64,000 nucleotides of DNA. Origin: CAUZIR01 sp965250195. GTDB taxonomy: Bacteria; Chloroflexota; Dehalococcoidia; Lucifugimonadales; UBA2962. Positions 33,755-42,070 of the stretch are shown one piece after another. Positions within the stretch are counted from its first letter, which is position 1, and every line of letters starts with the position of its first letter. A program made the position numbers and the translations under genes. Below the pieces are notes generated by a model. The model saw nothing but the letters and a program-made list of their open reading frames with translations, was not told the origin of the DNA and ran no database searches. The stretch spans positions 496,001-560,000 of the forward strand of contig OZ252295.1 in assembly GCA_965250195.1 (NCBI GenBank). The letters run 5' to 3'.

Positions 33755-35337
33755 CTATCCTTGCTTCCCCCACCCTGAGACGAGTTGACTACAAGCGAGC
33801 CTTTCCTGAGCGCAACCCGGGTGAGACCACCGGGCAGAACGTAGATGTCCTCACCGTTCAATATGAAGGGACGCATATCGACATGCCGCCCTTCGAAGTG
33901 GTCGTCGACGATGACCGGCGCCCGTGAAAGGTCCAGGGTCGGCTGGGCGATGTAGTTCCGGGGGTTCGCCTTTATCAAGCCGGCAAACTCCTCACGTTCG
34001 GCCGCCGTCGAATGGGGCCCGATGAGCATCCCATAGCCGCCAGACTCGTTGGTCGCCTTCACGACGAGCTTATCTAGATTGGCCAGGACATGGCTCCGCT
34101 CCGTTTCGTCCCAACAAATGTAGGTCTCGACGTTCGGCAAAATGATCTCTTCGCCAAGGTAGTATTTCGTCATCTGGGGAACGTAGGCGTAGATGGCCTT
34201 GTCGTCTGCGATTCCTGTGTCCGGTGCGTTTGCCAGGGCAACGTTGCCGGCCCGGTAAACGTCCATCAAGCCCGATACACCGAGTTGCGAGTCGGGCCGG
34301 AAAACGGTTGGATCCAAGAAGTCGTCGTCGATGCGTCTATAGATAACGTCCACTTTTTGAAACCCCTGGGTGGTCCGCATGGTCACGAACCCGTCGCTGA
34401 CGGTCAGGTCGCGCCCTTCTACCAATTCGATGCCCATCTGCTGGGCCAAAAAAGCATGCTCAAAGTACGCGGAATTGTAGACTCCGGGCGTCAACAGAAC
34501 GATCGTGGGCGATTGGTTCTTGTCTGGCGCGAGGTATCGCAGCGTCTCCAGTAGCCGGCTAGGGTAATCATCGATTGGGCGGACCTGGGAGGCGCCGAAT
34601 ACCTGAGGGAATGTTCCTTTCAGGACTTTGCGATTTTCGAGCACATATGACACCCCCGAGGGACACCGGAGGTTGTCCTCCAGCACGAAAAGATCTCCAC
34701 TGCCGTCCCGGACGAGGTCGGTGCCGGTAATGTGACACCAGAGTTTGCTGGGCGGATTTAGCCCTTCGCACTGCGGTAAACGGCTGGTCGCGGACTGGAT
34801 CATGTCATTCGGAATGACGCTGTCCTTCACGATCTTCTGATCGTGGTAGATGTCGTCGATGAAGGCATTGAGAGCGGTGATCCGTTGTTTAAGGCCCCGC
34901 TCAATTTGGTCCCAATCTTTGGACTCGATGATTCGCGGGACAATATCGAATGGCCAGATCTTGTCCGGTCCGGACTCATCTCCATACACATTGAAGGTGA
35001 TGCCCAGACGGAGGAACGCCTGCTCGGCGGTCAGCTGCATTTTTTTGAGCTGCCCCGGTGGTAGCGCTTCGACAAACTCTGCCATGACGGCTGAACCTTC
35101 ACGAGGCGTTCCGAGTAGAGTCCCAGGAAGTGGTGTAACAAGAGGAGAGGGTCTGGATGAAGAGAGACCACCGGTAGAGCCCGCCGTAACAACGATCTCT
35201 GCGTCGCGGGTCTCGGTGAGACCCGCGATGTCGCCTGGCCACATGGCCCAAATGGCGACGGCCGCGAGGGCCCCAACGACGGCTGTCAGGGCGATGGCCC
35301 TCGGCAGTCGCCCACTAAGGTTTATGTATTTAAGCAT
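33739..35337 (-). CDS. Circularly permuted ATP-grasp protein with N-terminal membrane segment
   Basis: Circularly permuted ATP-grasp (DUF404/407-type), predicted to join an amino acid or peptide to another carboxylate using ATP. Recognisable parts are GITFNVYGDESGPDKIWPFD, TGTDLVRDGSGDLFVLEDNL, CPSGVSYVLENR, DKLVVKATNESGGYGMLIGP and the C-terminal QPTLDLSRAPVI and DMRPFIL. Unlike usual members it carries an extra ~85 N-terminal residues: a membrane span at about 12-33 (AIALTAVVGALAAVAIWAMW) and a Ser/Thr/Pro linker. ATG 35337 is preceded by AGGAGGAG at good spacing, so this extension is translated. First gene of the trio. Confidence 0.85.
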   Translation of the reverse strand: MLKYINLSGRLPRAIALTAVVGALAAVAIWAMWPGDIAGLTETRDAEIVVTAGSTGGLSSSRPSPLVTPLPGTLLGTPREGSAVMAEFVEALPPGQLKKMQLTAEQAFLRLGITFNVYGDESGPDKIWPFDIVPRIIESKDWDQIERGLKQRITALNAFIDDIYHDQKIVKDSVIPNDMIQSATSRLPQCEGLNPPSKLWCHITGTDLVRDGSGDLFVLEDNLRCPSGVSYVLENRKVLKGTFPQVFGASQVRPIDDYPSRLLETLRYLAPDKNQSPTIVLLTPGVYNSAYFEHAFLAQQMGIELVEGRDLTVSDGFVTMRTTQGFQKVDVIYRRIDDDFLDPTVFRPDSQLGVSGLMDVYRAGNVALANAPDTGIADDKAIYAYVPQMTKYYLGEEIILPNVETYICWDETERSHVLANLDKLVVKATNESGGYGMLIGPHSTAAEREEFAGLIKANPRNYIAQPTLDLSRAPVIVDDHFEGRHVDMRPFILNGEDIYVLPGGLTRVALRKGSLVVNSSQGGGSKDSWVLA

Positions 35338-35510
35338 TTCCAAACTCCTCCTATTGATTGCGATTTCAACTGACGATTAGTGATTTATCCGTGTTGCGTA
35401 GGATTAATTCTGTGTTGTGGCTAGCTTGTAGCGTTGTTGACCAGCAGGGTCAGGCCGCCGACGATGAGCAGGTAGGGGACGAATCCGACCAAAACTACCG
35501 CTAGGGGCTT

Positions 35511-36030
35511 TCAGTTATTGGAGGTCCCGTAAACCGTGCGGGTGGCGATGACCATGGAAACGAACACCCACACCAGGGCCACAAGCGCGATCGCAAGGCC
35601 AAGGTTGGGGATGACCCCGAGACCTCGCAGCAACAGAGGAACCTGGGCAAATGCCACGGCACGTGCCAGCTCACTCCAACGGATCGGGTTTTCCGCGGTC
35701 TGCAAAAAAAGTCTGGCCGAGCATGAAAGTCACACTGGCCCATACGATCCACCCGACAAATCCGAGGACGATGTTGACCGGCAGGCCGGCGGCCCCCGAG
35801 ACTAATCCGTCATCGGAAGTGTTTAGTGCAGTCGCCGCCGCAACCAGTGCCACTACTGCGAAAGCCTGGGCCAGAGATCGCCGGTCTGCGGCCACCTCTT
35901 TGTAAAGGTCCGACTCCAGCAGTAGCGCCCGGCCAACGCGACCGAGAAAACGACCAAGACCCTTTATAGGACTGATCGGAGTCCACGGTGCGACGATCGC
36001 GGATTCACTTCTAACTTCATCCGTTGTCAT
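35511..36030 (-). CDS. YIP1-like multispanning membrane protein, frameshifted
   Basis: Small membrane protein with about four spans: SLAQAFAVVALVAAATAL, LPVNIVLGFVGWIVWASVTF, ARAVAFAQVPLLLRGLGVI and LGLAIALVALVWVFVSMVI. The frame from ATG 36030 (GGAGGAG upstream) ends early. It joins the downstream frame if one base is removed from the seven-A run at about 35705-35711 (+ strand), giving GQTF-LQTAENPIRWSELARA and about 170 residues. The order of spans fits YIP1-family proteins, of unknown function. It precedes the ATP-grasp trio by about 170 bases on the same strand. Confidence 0.6.
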
Positions 36031-36480
36031 GTTCCAGAACTCCTCCTTCTTCCAACGTCTTTCGCGGGGTAGAGCCATCCACTCAGCCTCACATAGCGTT
36101 GCTATAATGCTTACGTTGCAGGTTACCAACACCTTCGTGATTTGTGGTATTGGAAGACTGAGACCATTTATAGCAAGATCCTGTAGTCAACACGGTAACT
36201 GAAACAGAACGAATTTGACGTTTCGCGTAACGACCTTGTTACTGTTGTGGTGGGCAAAACGTTACGCAGACGTAAACGTTGCACAATTCGCCTACTAGAG
36301 ACCCCGCTGAGGAGGCTTCGAGCAAACTCGGAGTTGCCATCTAGACGTCGATGGTTCACCCAACAAGCACGTCGAAACCGGCAGGTGGCTGCCTCCCGGC
36401 GAGAGGCGGAGAAGTGAAGTTGGGAGGTGGGCGTTTATGGAAACGCTGGAAGAGGAGTTGAAGGAGGAACTAACAAAGGG
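36031..36480. other. Intergenic stretch, nothing supported
   Basis: About 450 bases between the YIP1-like gene and the propeller lipoprotein. Short frames on both strands lack family features. A TATAAT at about 36109-36114 on the + strand has no good -35 box. Confidence 0.5.
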
Positions 36481-37368
36481 TCATTGCGACGGACGCCAAG
36501 TCCCTTCCTTTTCGTTTGCCGAGCTGCTGGTTAGCCGAACGACCTGGGCCGAATCGATTTCTACAAACCAGATGTCACCACCGGTGTCGAACATGATCCG
36601 TCTGCCGCTAGCGTCCCATTCGACCCTTTTGCCAGTGATGGTTAAATCGGTTTCCACTGTGCTCAGCTCGATGGGCTCTGAGGTCAGATCGACCATCATC
36701 GGACGCCCCTCAGCCTCTTTGGTCTCTCCTGCAATGAATGCCACTCTAGTTCCGTCTGGCGACCATCTAGCTCCCCTGGTGTAGAGACGATCACGGTTCA
36801 GTACGATGGCCCTCCCTTTTCCGGTCGGGTCTATGGTGATCACCCCAGCTGTAGCCTCGTAGGCGATTCGGCGCCCATCGGGCAGCCAGGACGGTGTTAG
36901 TGCCCATTCGCTGACGCTGGTCAACGGTCCTTTACTAACGCCCTCCATACTCGTGGTCCAGATCTGGGCTCGGTCGGAAGCCCAGGCAATGAGGCTACCT
37001 TCTGGAGACCACTCTGGCGTGTGAACGTTGACACCTTCGAGGTCGATGAGACGAATTACATCCGTCCCGTCGGCCTTCATTGAGTAGAGGACCAGCCCAC
37101 CCTCCCGGTCTGAAACGAACGCCAGGCGCTGACCGTCCGGTGACCATGTGGGGCGAGAATCGAACGCCGGGTGTGAGGTGAGGTTGACGGAAGAACCGGT
37201 ACTCGGATCGACCAGGTAAATCTCCGAGTTGCCGTCCCGGTCGGTGACCATCGCGAATTGCTGCAATTGGTCGGGAGTCTGGCCAGAAGAGCAGGCAGTG
37301 GCGCCGAGCACTGCCAGTACCGCGGCAACGATCGCTATGGGCCGTACCCATCGGGGAGCAAAGTTCAT
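36481..37368 (-). CDS. TolB-like beta-propeller lipoprotein
   Basis: Extracytoplasmic lipoprotein made of WD40-like/PD40 repeats. From ATG 37368 (MNFAPRWVRP) the signal peptide ends in lipobox LGATAC. Repeats of the type DSRPTWSPDGQRLAFVSDRE, HTPEWSPEGSLIAWASD, TPSWLPDGRRIAYEA, RGARWSPDGTRVAFIAG and RVEWDASGRRIMFDTGG give about five to six blades. About 295 residues. Probably a protein- or glycan-binding scaffold; no TolA, TolQ, TolR or Pal gene is near, so it need not be TolB itself. Confidence 0.82.
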   Translation of the reverse strand: MNFAPRWVRPIAIVAAVLAVLGATACSSGQTPDQLQQFAMVTDRDGNSEIYLVDPSTGSSVNLTSHPAFDSRPTWSPDGQRLAFVSDREGGLVLYSMKADGTDVIRLIDLEGVNVHTPEWSPEGSLIAWASDRAQIWTTSMEGVSKGPLTSVSEWALTPSWLPDGRRIAYEATAGVITIDPTGKGRAIVLNRDRLYTRGARWSPDGTRVAFIAGETKEAEGRPMMVDLTSEPIELSTVETDLTITGKRVEWDASGRRIMFDTGGDIWFVEIDSAQVVRLTSSSANEKEGTWRPSQ

Positions 37369-37850
37369 CACTTTCTTGATCTCATTTCCGAATGTATTGG
37401 AGTATGGTTCGGCAAAGATTCTTGTGCCAGTCTGTTGCAAATGTTACCGGTTCGTGACGAAAAATCGGTACTTGTTTCATGGATATCTTCTACTCTGAGG
37501 GAATGGTTCGGCTCTTCAGGCCGACCAGGTCGGGAGAAAGTACATATTAAATGCGAGCAATTGCCTTTTCGAGGTTTAACGAGCGGGCTGCCTCGGCAGC
37601 GACGGCTCTCCGTCACGAGATGGCCTCCGGACCCATAGACCAGATTTGGGCGTTCGATGACCACGGCCGATCGAGGTCGGTGCCTCCGGAATTATGAGAG
37701 TTGCTCCCGGATATCGAAGTGCTATGGGTTAGGTCTGGCGGGCAGACGGTCCGGAACGGTGAAGGACCAGACCCACGTAATTGGCCTCAAGTGGGCACGG
37801 CGGGGCTTCCTGCCTACCGGAGCTCAGACTCGAATGACGAAGTGGATGGT
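37369..37850. other. Intergenic stretch, nothing supported
   Basis: About 480 bases upstream of two divergent genes. It probably contains the promoter of the minus-strand propeller gene. No repeat or hairpin was found by eye. Confidence 0.45.
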
Positions 37851-38192
37851 ATGAGCCTAGTAAGTGCTGTCCACATCCCCTGTAGCGACGGCCGACGTGA
37901 GGTGGACGAGAGGCTGCTCAAGCTAGGTACAGCGATTCCCACAGCGATCGCTATGACTAGCTTTTATGACGAGCCGTTTGTAGGCGTGATGGCGAACGGG
38001 CAGGTGACCCTCGAATCGTGGCCGTCCAACGTTCCAATCTGTTTCTCAAATGGCGTCAAAAGCAACGCACGAGTGATGAACCTGGGAGCCATAATTTTGG
38101 GGAAGTCCACCCTGAGCCGAATCAACTACGCCGTTATCGACGTAAGTCCCCCGGAAATCACTATCGTGCGACGGGAGATCCCAGCTCCTTGA
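37851..38192 (+). CDS. Hypothetical 113-aa protein
   Basis: Frame from ATG 37851, starting MSLVSAVHIPCSDGRREVDE and ending IDVSPPEITIVRREIPAP. Amino-acid composition and alternating hydrophobic pattern (PFVGVMANGQVTLESWPS) look like a small beta-rich protein. There is no signal peptide and no recognised family. The frame is open further upstream, but the preceding residues look non-coding. It stands alone on the + strand between minus-strand genes, near inverted repeat copy D. The call rests on frame quality only. Confidence 0.4.
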   Translation: MSLVSAVHIPCSDGRREVDERLLKLGTAIPTAIAMTSFYDEPFVGVMANGQVTLESWPSNVPICFSNGVKSNARVMNLGAIILGKSTLSRINYAVIDVSPPEITIVRREIPAP

Positions 38193-38609
38193 CTGCCCCG
38201 ACAACAGAAGTCGCTCCCTTTGGCTGCCGCTGATTTGAAATCGAGTGCACCCCAGTGTCGCGATTGAGCGCGATTGAGTTTGGTCCGTCGTAGCCGATCG
38301 GTGAGTCCACGCTGGATGTAGTTGCTCACTATGGCCAGCCCTATTTCTTGCGCCACTCCGGCAGCGACATTGTCCAGCCTCGACGTGTTCACCCCTACGA
38401 CTTGGCCGAACGTCGATATCACCCAACATGGCCGGTTCCTCCCGACATGCGATGCAATGGAACTAGGAGAGAGGGGCCGTGTGGTGGAGACGGGGGAGGG
38501 TCGACCTACTCCCGCCACACGACCCTAACTCGGTGCGATATAGAGGCCAATCGCCTTGGGCACGGACTCAATGCCCCGTCGGTCTGCTGCCCGATGAGTT
38601 CCACGTCGA
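38193..38609. other. Non-coding stretch containing repeat copy D
   Basis: About 420 bases. The only notable structure is the inverted tmRNA-like repeat at 38482-38521. Frames crossing it are unsupported. Confidence 0.5.
38482..38521 (-). repeat. tmRNA/tRNA 3'-end-like repeat, copy D (inverted)
   Basis: Read on the minus strand: CGTGTGGCGGGAGTAGG, TCGACC, a C-run and GTCTCCACCA. It is the same element as copies A-C, with TTCGA changed to TCGA and the segment before it modified. Its orientation is opposite to the other three, so recombination between it and them would invert rather than delete DNA. Confidence 0.6.
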
Positions 38610-39695
38610 TTAGGAAAATGTCAGGGCTCTCGCTGGGTTGTCGACAAGGATGCGGAGGACATCGGCGTCGTCGAAGCCGCGCCGCTTCAATCGCGGTCTA
38701 ACGTTCGAAAGGAAGTGGTCGTACGACTTGCCCCCGTAAGAGGCGTAGTGGAATTTCATGCATACGTCATGACCCACCAGCACCCGTTCGCCCCGGCCTA
38801 GCTCGAATACTCGCTCAATGCGGTCGATACGCTGGGCATCGTTGGGTACGACAATGGGCGGCGGCGCACCGGCTGCGAGATTTGTATCCTCAAACCCAAA
38901 GATGTCCCACTCCATGTAGCAACCGGTATCCGCCAGCCACTCGATCACCTCGATTTCCTGGATGAAGTCGAGGTGGCCCATGATCACCTGAGCCGGGTCT
39001 GCTCCAGCGTCCAGGAGCACACGCATTATGTGTGCCGGCGAGTCGCGGTGGAAGCCGGGGTGGATGAGGATCGGCGCTCCGGTTGCGGCCTGCGCTCGGG
39101 CAGCCGCCCGCAGCACCTTGGTCTCGTTGTCCGAAGGCGGCCACAGGTTGCCCAATTCGCCGATTACACCGGTTTTGACCCCGGTGTCCTTTACCCCCTC
39201 GATAACGTCGCGGACGATCTCCTCGAACACCTCCTCCTCGCTCACGGCATCGAAGCCTGGCGGATGCGACGGCGGTATGTAATACCCTCCGCCCATGATC
39301 ACGTTCAGTCCCGTGGCTCGGGAGATACGCGTTAGCGCTAGCGGATCGCGGCCTATACCGCGACTGGTGACGTCGACGAGGGTTTCGCCACCGGCGTGTT
39401 TAAAACGCAGCGCCTCTTCGATCGCGACTTTCTCGTCGAGAAGTTGATAATTATCTGGGAATTGGGGGAACTTGGACAGCGTCGTTCCCCGCCGGTCCAG
39501 CGTGAACTCAGCGTCGATCCAGTCTCGCTCGCTAGCCTCGTCCGGTACAGTGAAATAACAGGCTTGGTCACAGAGCAGGTGTTCGTGCGTGTGGGTTATT
39601 CCGAGGGTCGCCGGGTTTACCGGACCGAGGACGGTCTGCACCTGTCCAGACGGACCATTTGGTCCGGTATCCAACCTATGAGCCACCTGGAGCAT
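38610..39695 (-). CDS. Phosphotriesterase-family metal hydrolase, copy 1
   Basis: TIM-barrel amidohydrolase-type enzyme with a binuclear metal centre. Metal ligands are visible in THTHEHLL (HxH), in the strand with ILIHPGFHRD, in VIMGHLDF and in LVGHDVCMKFHYASYGG. The substrate is not predictable: lactones or phosphoesters are typical for the family. About 360 residues, normal. The frame opens at 39767 inside the upstream gene; ATG 39695 (MLQVAHRL) is closer to the family start (SGQVQTVLGPV). A paralogue with the same start pattern lies at 62132-63193. Confidence 0.88.
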   Translation of the reverse strand: MLQVAHRLDTGPNGPSGQVQTVLGPVNPATLGITHTHEHLLCDQACYFTVPDEASERDWIDAEFTLDRRGTTLSKFPQFPDNYQLLDEKVAIEEALRFKHAGGETLVDVTSRGIGRDPLALTRISRATGLNVIMGGGYYIPPSHPPGFDAVSEEEVFEEIVRDVIEGVKDTGVKTGVIGELGNLWPPSDNETKVLRAAARAQAATGAPILIHPGFHRDSPAHIMRVLLDAGADPAQVIMGHLDFIQEIEVIEWLADTGCYMEWDIFGFEDTNLAAGAPPPIVVPNDAQRIDRIERVFELGRGERVLVGHDVCMKFHYASYGGKSYDHFLSNVRPRLKRRGFDDADVLRILVDNPARALTFS

Positions 39696-40413
39696 CCGGA
39701 TCCGGCTCCGGACAGTTGGTGCAACGCCGGAAATCCGGGTAGAGGTTCTCCATGTATGCCTTGGCAATCCTGTACTTCTCGAATGGCATCCAGGACTTCA
39801 TGCGGTCCTCGAAGTCGAAGGTGTACATGTAGTAAGCGGCCGCTTCCTCGCCCTCCACGTCGCCCCGCTTTTCGGCCCAGATGACGGTCTTTCCCAGCGA
39901 CCGCGATCGAGTGTCCATCTTTTCCAGCATGGAGACGAGTTCTGGATACGACGCGACGAAGGAGCGGGTGGCACTCTTTTGCACGGCGAAATCATCCTCT
40001 GTTTCGTACGTCGTCCCGAGATTGACCAGCGTGCCTTCGGTAACAGCCGCATCGTTCCAGTTCGCAGTTTCAGGGGTTCGCGCCTCCATATGGATATCGA
40101 CGTCTCCCGACATGAGTGCTTGTTCGAGATCCTCTGGTGCGACTGGAATTATCTCTACGACAAGGTCGAAGGCCCCCTCGGCAATCAGCTTGAGCAACTC
40201 GTTGTTGATCCACTCGTAACCCGTTCCGGTGTCGGCCACCCGGATGATCCCGTCGGTTGTGAGGGTTTCCTCAACGGCGACGTCGGCTTCAGGAGACGTT
40301 TCCGACGGAGACGCAATCGCAGGTTCCGACTCTTCGTTGCCGGAGCAGGACACTCCCGCCAAAGTGACCATCAGGATCAAGCTGAGCGCGCAGACGGCTG
40401 TCACTTTACTCAC
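39676..40413 (-). CDS. OpuAC-like substrate-binding lipoprotein, short
   Basis: Lipoprotein with signal peptide and lipobox LAGVSC, then an acidic linker. The domain reads GIIRVADTGTGYEWINNELL, EDLEQALMSGDVDIHMEART and SLGKTVIWAEKRGDVE. The pattern matches quaternary-amine (OpuAC/ProX) binding proteins, but at 245 residues it is about 50-80 short of the family. The C-terminus ends CPEPDPDAPGGS, so the second lobe may be reduced or it has a non-transport role. It precedes the phosphotriesterase homologue with overlap, suggesting one operon. Confidence 0.7.
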   Translation of the reverse strand: MSKVTAVCALSLILMVTLAGVSCSGNEESEPAIASPSETSPEADVAVEETLTTDGIIRVADTGTGYEWINNELLKLIAEGAFDLVVEIIPVAPEDLEQALMSGDVDIHMEARTPETANWNDAAVTEGTLVNLGTTYETEDDFAVQKSATRSFVASYPELVSMLEKMDTRSRSLGKTVIWAEKRGDVEGEEAAAYYMYTFDFEDRMKSWMPFEKYRIAKAYMENLYPDFRRCTNCPEPDPDAPGGS

Positions 40414-40440
40414 AACGACACCTCCTCGCTCATCTGTTGT

Positions 40441-41979
40441 TCATCCGCCGGAAGCCGTCGGCTCGAGGCCCAACGCTTCCTCTAGTTGAGTCGTGTCGAG
40501 GCCGAGACTGGCAAGGGTACGTAAGTCCTGCCTCGCGAGTTCAAGCTGGCCAGCAAGTGTATATGCGCGTGCACGCTTAGAGAAAGCTTCTGGATCGCCC
40601 GGGCTCAGTCGGATCACTGTGGTGAGATCGTCGATGGCGGCGGCGGCGTTACCTGTCGCCAGGTTGACTGCGGCCCGGTTCGAGAGAGCCAACACGTTCT
40701 CCGGGTCGAGCACGATTGACCGGTCAAAATCTGCCCGTGCACCTTCGATGTTTCCTTGCTCCAGAAGGAAAGCACCCCGGTCGTTGTACGCGTCAGAGGC
40801 CTCGGGATTCAGCTGAACCGAGATATTCAGGTCGGATATCGCACCGCTGACTTCCCCGAGCTGGTATCTGGCGGTCCCGCGGCTTCTGTAAGCGGCAGCG
40901 TGACCGGGGTCGAGTCCGATAACGACGTCCAAGTCGGATATCGCGGCCTCGAAGTCACCTAGGTTCCCCACGGTGCCAGCGCGGCGGAAGTACGCCTGTG
41001 TGAAGCCAGGGTCGAGTCGAATCGCCGTTCCGAAGGCCCGAACGGCGTCCCCCGTCCTCCCCATTTGCTCGAGAGTCAGCGCTCGATTGAAGAAGACGAC
41101 GGCGTTTTTCGGATCGAGTTGGATCGCCCGATCGTAGTCGGCCATCGCGTCCCCGTAACGCTCGAGACCACGAAATGCATTTCCACGGTTGTTGTAGTTG
41201 GCCGCGAAGTCCGGGTTGAGCCGGATCGCCTGGTCGAAGTCATCGACGGCCCATTGGAAGTTGGTCAACGCTTGGTAGGCTGTTCCCCGGTTGACGAAGG
41301 CGGATGTCAGTCTCGGCTCCAATTCGATTGCCCTCGTGTATTCGTCAATCGCCCGCAGCAAGTCGCCTAACTGGACGTAGGCGAGGCCTCGGTCGTTGTA
41401 TGCGGCCGCCATGAATGGATCCAACTCGATGGCGGCATCCAGGTCGGAGATGGCCTGGTCAGTCCGACCCAGCCGGTAGAGGGCCAACGCACGATTACGG
41501 AAGAGGTCGGCACCATCAGGGTCCAGGTCGATAGCATCCGAGAAATCCAGGGCCGCACTGGCGAATTTTCCAAGACTCCCCAAACTTGCGCCGCGCCGGA
41601 TAAAAGCCTCGAGGTAGGTTGGGTCGAGGTCAATTGTCGCCGTGTAGTCCTCAACAGCGGCTGTCAGGTCCCCGAGGGCACGATGCGCGTTCGCCCGGAA
41701 GTAGTAGCCGTTCGGGTTGTCGGGATTCAGGCGGATGGCTTCGGTGAGCATGTGGAACGTCGGTTGATAATCACGCTCCCCTTGCAGCCGCATGGCTTGT
41801 GTGATGAGCCGGCCGGCCTCCTCCTCCGGCGAGTCGAAGTCGGTCACCTCTTGGCCCGGCGCATTCACGACCACATCGGTCACCGGGGCAGGTGCAGACG
41901 CCGCGTCGCCCGAGCAAGCGACGACCGCCGCGACGGTCAGTAGCGAGCCGAACACCGGTGCTAGTCGGAACGGCCTCAA
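40441..41979 (-). CDS. TPR-repeat lipoprotein
   Basis: A 512-residue lipoprotein: MRPFRLAPVFGSLLTVAAVV with lipobox VVAC, an Ala/Pro-rich linker, then about 12-13 tetratricopeptide repeats in a row of 34 residues each (for example DAIDLDPDGADLFRNRALAL, IELDPFMAAAYNDRGLAYVQ, IRLNPDFAANYNNRGNAFRG). Such arrays bind other proteins, here on the outside of the membrane. It is 28 bases upstream of the OpuAC-like gene and so likely in its operon. A terminator hairpin separates it from the upstream peptide-binding protein. Confidence 0.92.
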   Translation of the reverse strand: MRPFRLAPVFGSLLTVAAVVACSGDAASAPAPVTDVVVNAPGQEVTDFDSPEEEAGRLITQAMRLQGERDYQPTFHMLTEAIRLNPDNPNGYYFRANAHRALGDLTAAVEDYTATIDLDPTYLEAFIRRGASLGSLGKFASAALDFSDAIDLDPDGADLFRNRALALYRLGRTDQAISDLDAAIELDPFMAAAYNDRGLAYVQLGDLLRAIDEYTRAIELEPRLTSAFVNRGTAYQALTNFQWAVDDFDQAIRLNPDFAANYNNRGNAFRGLERYGDAMADYDRAIQLDPKNAVVFFNRALTLEQMGRTGDAVRAFGTAIRLDPGFTQAYFRRAGTVGNLGDFEAAISDLDVVIGLDPGHAAAYRSRGTARYQLGEVSGAISDLNISVQLNPEASDAYNDRGAFLLEQGNIEGARADFDRSIVLDPENVLALSNRAAVNLATGNAAAAIDDLTTVIRLSPGDPEAFSKRARAYTLAGQLELARQDLRTLASLGLDTTQLEEALGLEPTASGG

Positions 41980-42004
41980 AATGACACCGACCTAGAAGGA
42001 AACA

Positions 42005-42038
42005 GGCAGCCCCATGGTGCGATCACCATGGGGCTGCC
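42005..42038 (-). terminator. Strong hairpin terminator
   Basis: GGCAGCCCCATGGTG and CACCATGGGGCTGCC form a perfect 15-bp stem around CGAT. It lies about 30 bases after the minus-strand peptide-binding gene and just before the TPR gene. On the minus strand it is followed by TGTTTCCTT. Confidence 0.8.
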
Positions 42039-42070
42039 CCTAGCTACGGAGACGTTATGAAGTTGCCCTA

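Noticed and set aside
36437..36784. + strand open frame beginning METLEEELKEELTKGHCDG
   Set aside because: The first 15 residues look plausible, but the frame quickly runs antisense into the propeller lipoprotein gene.
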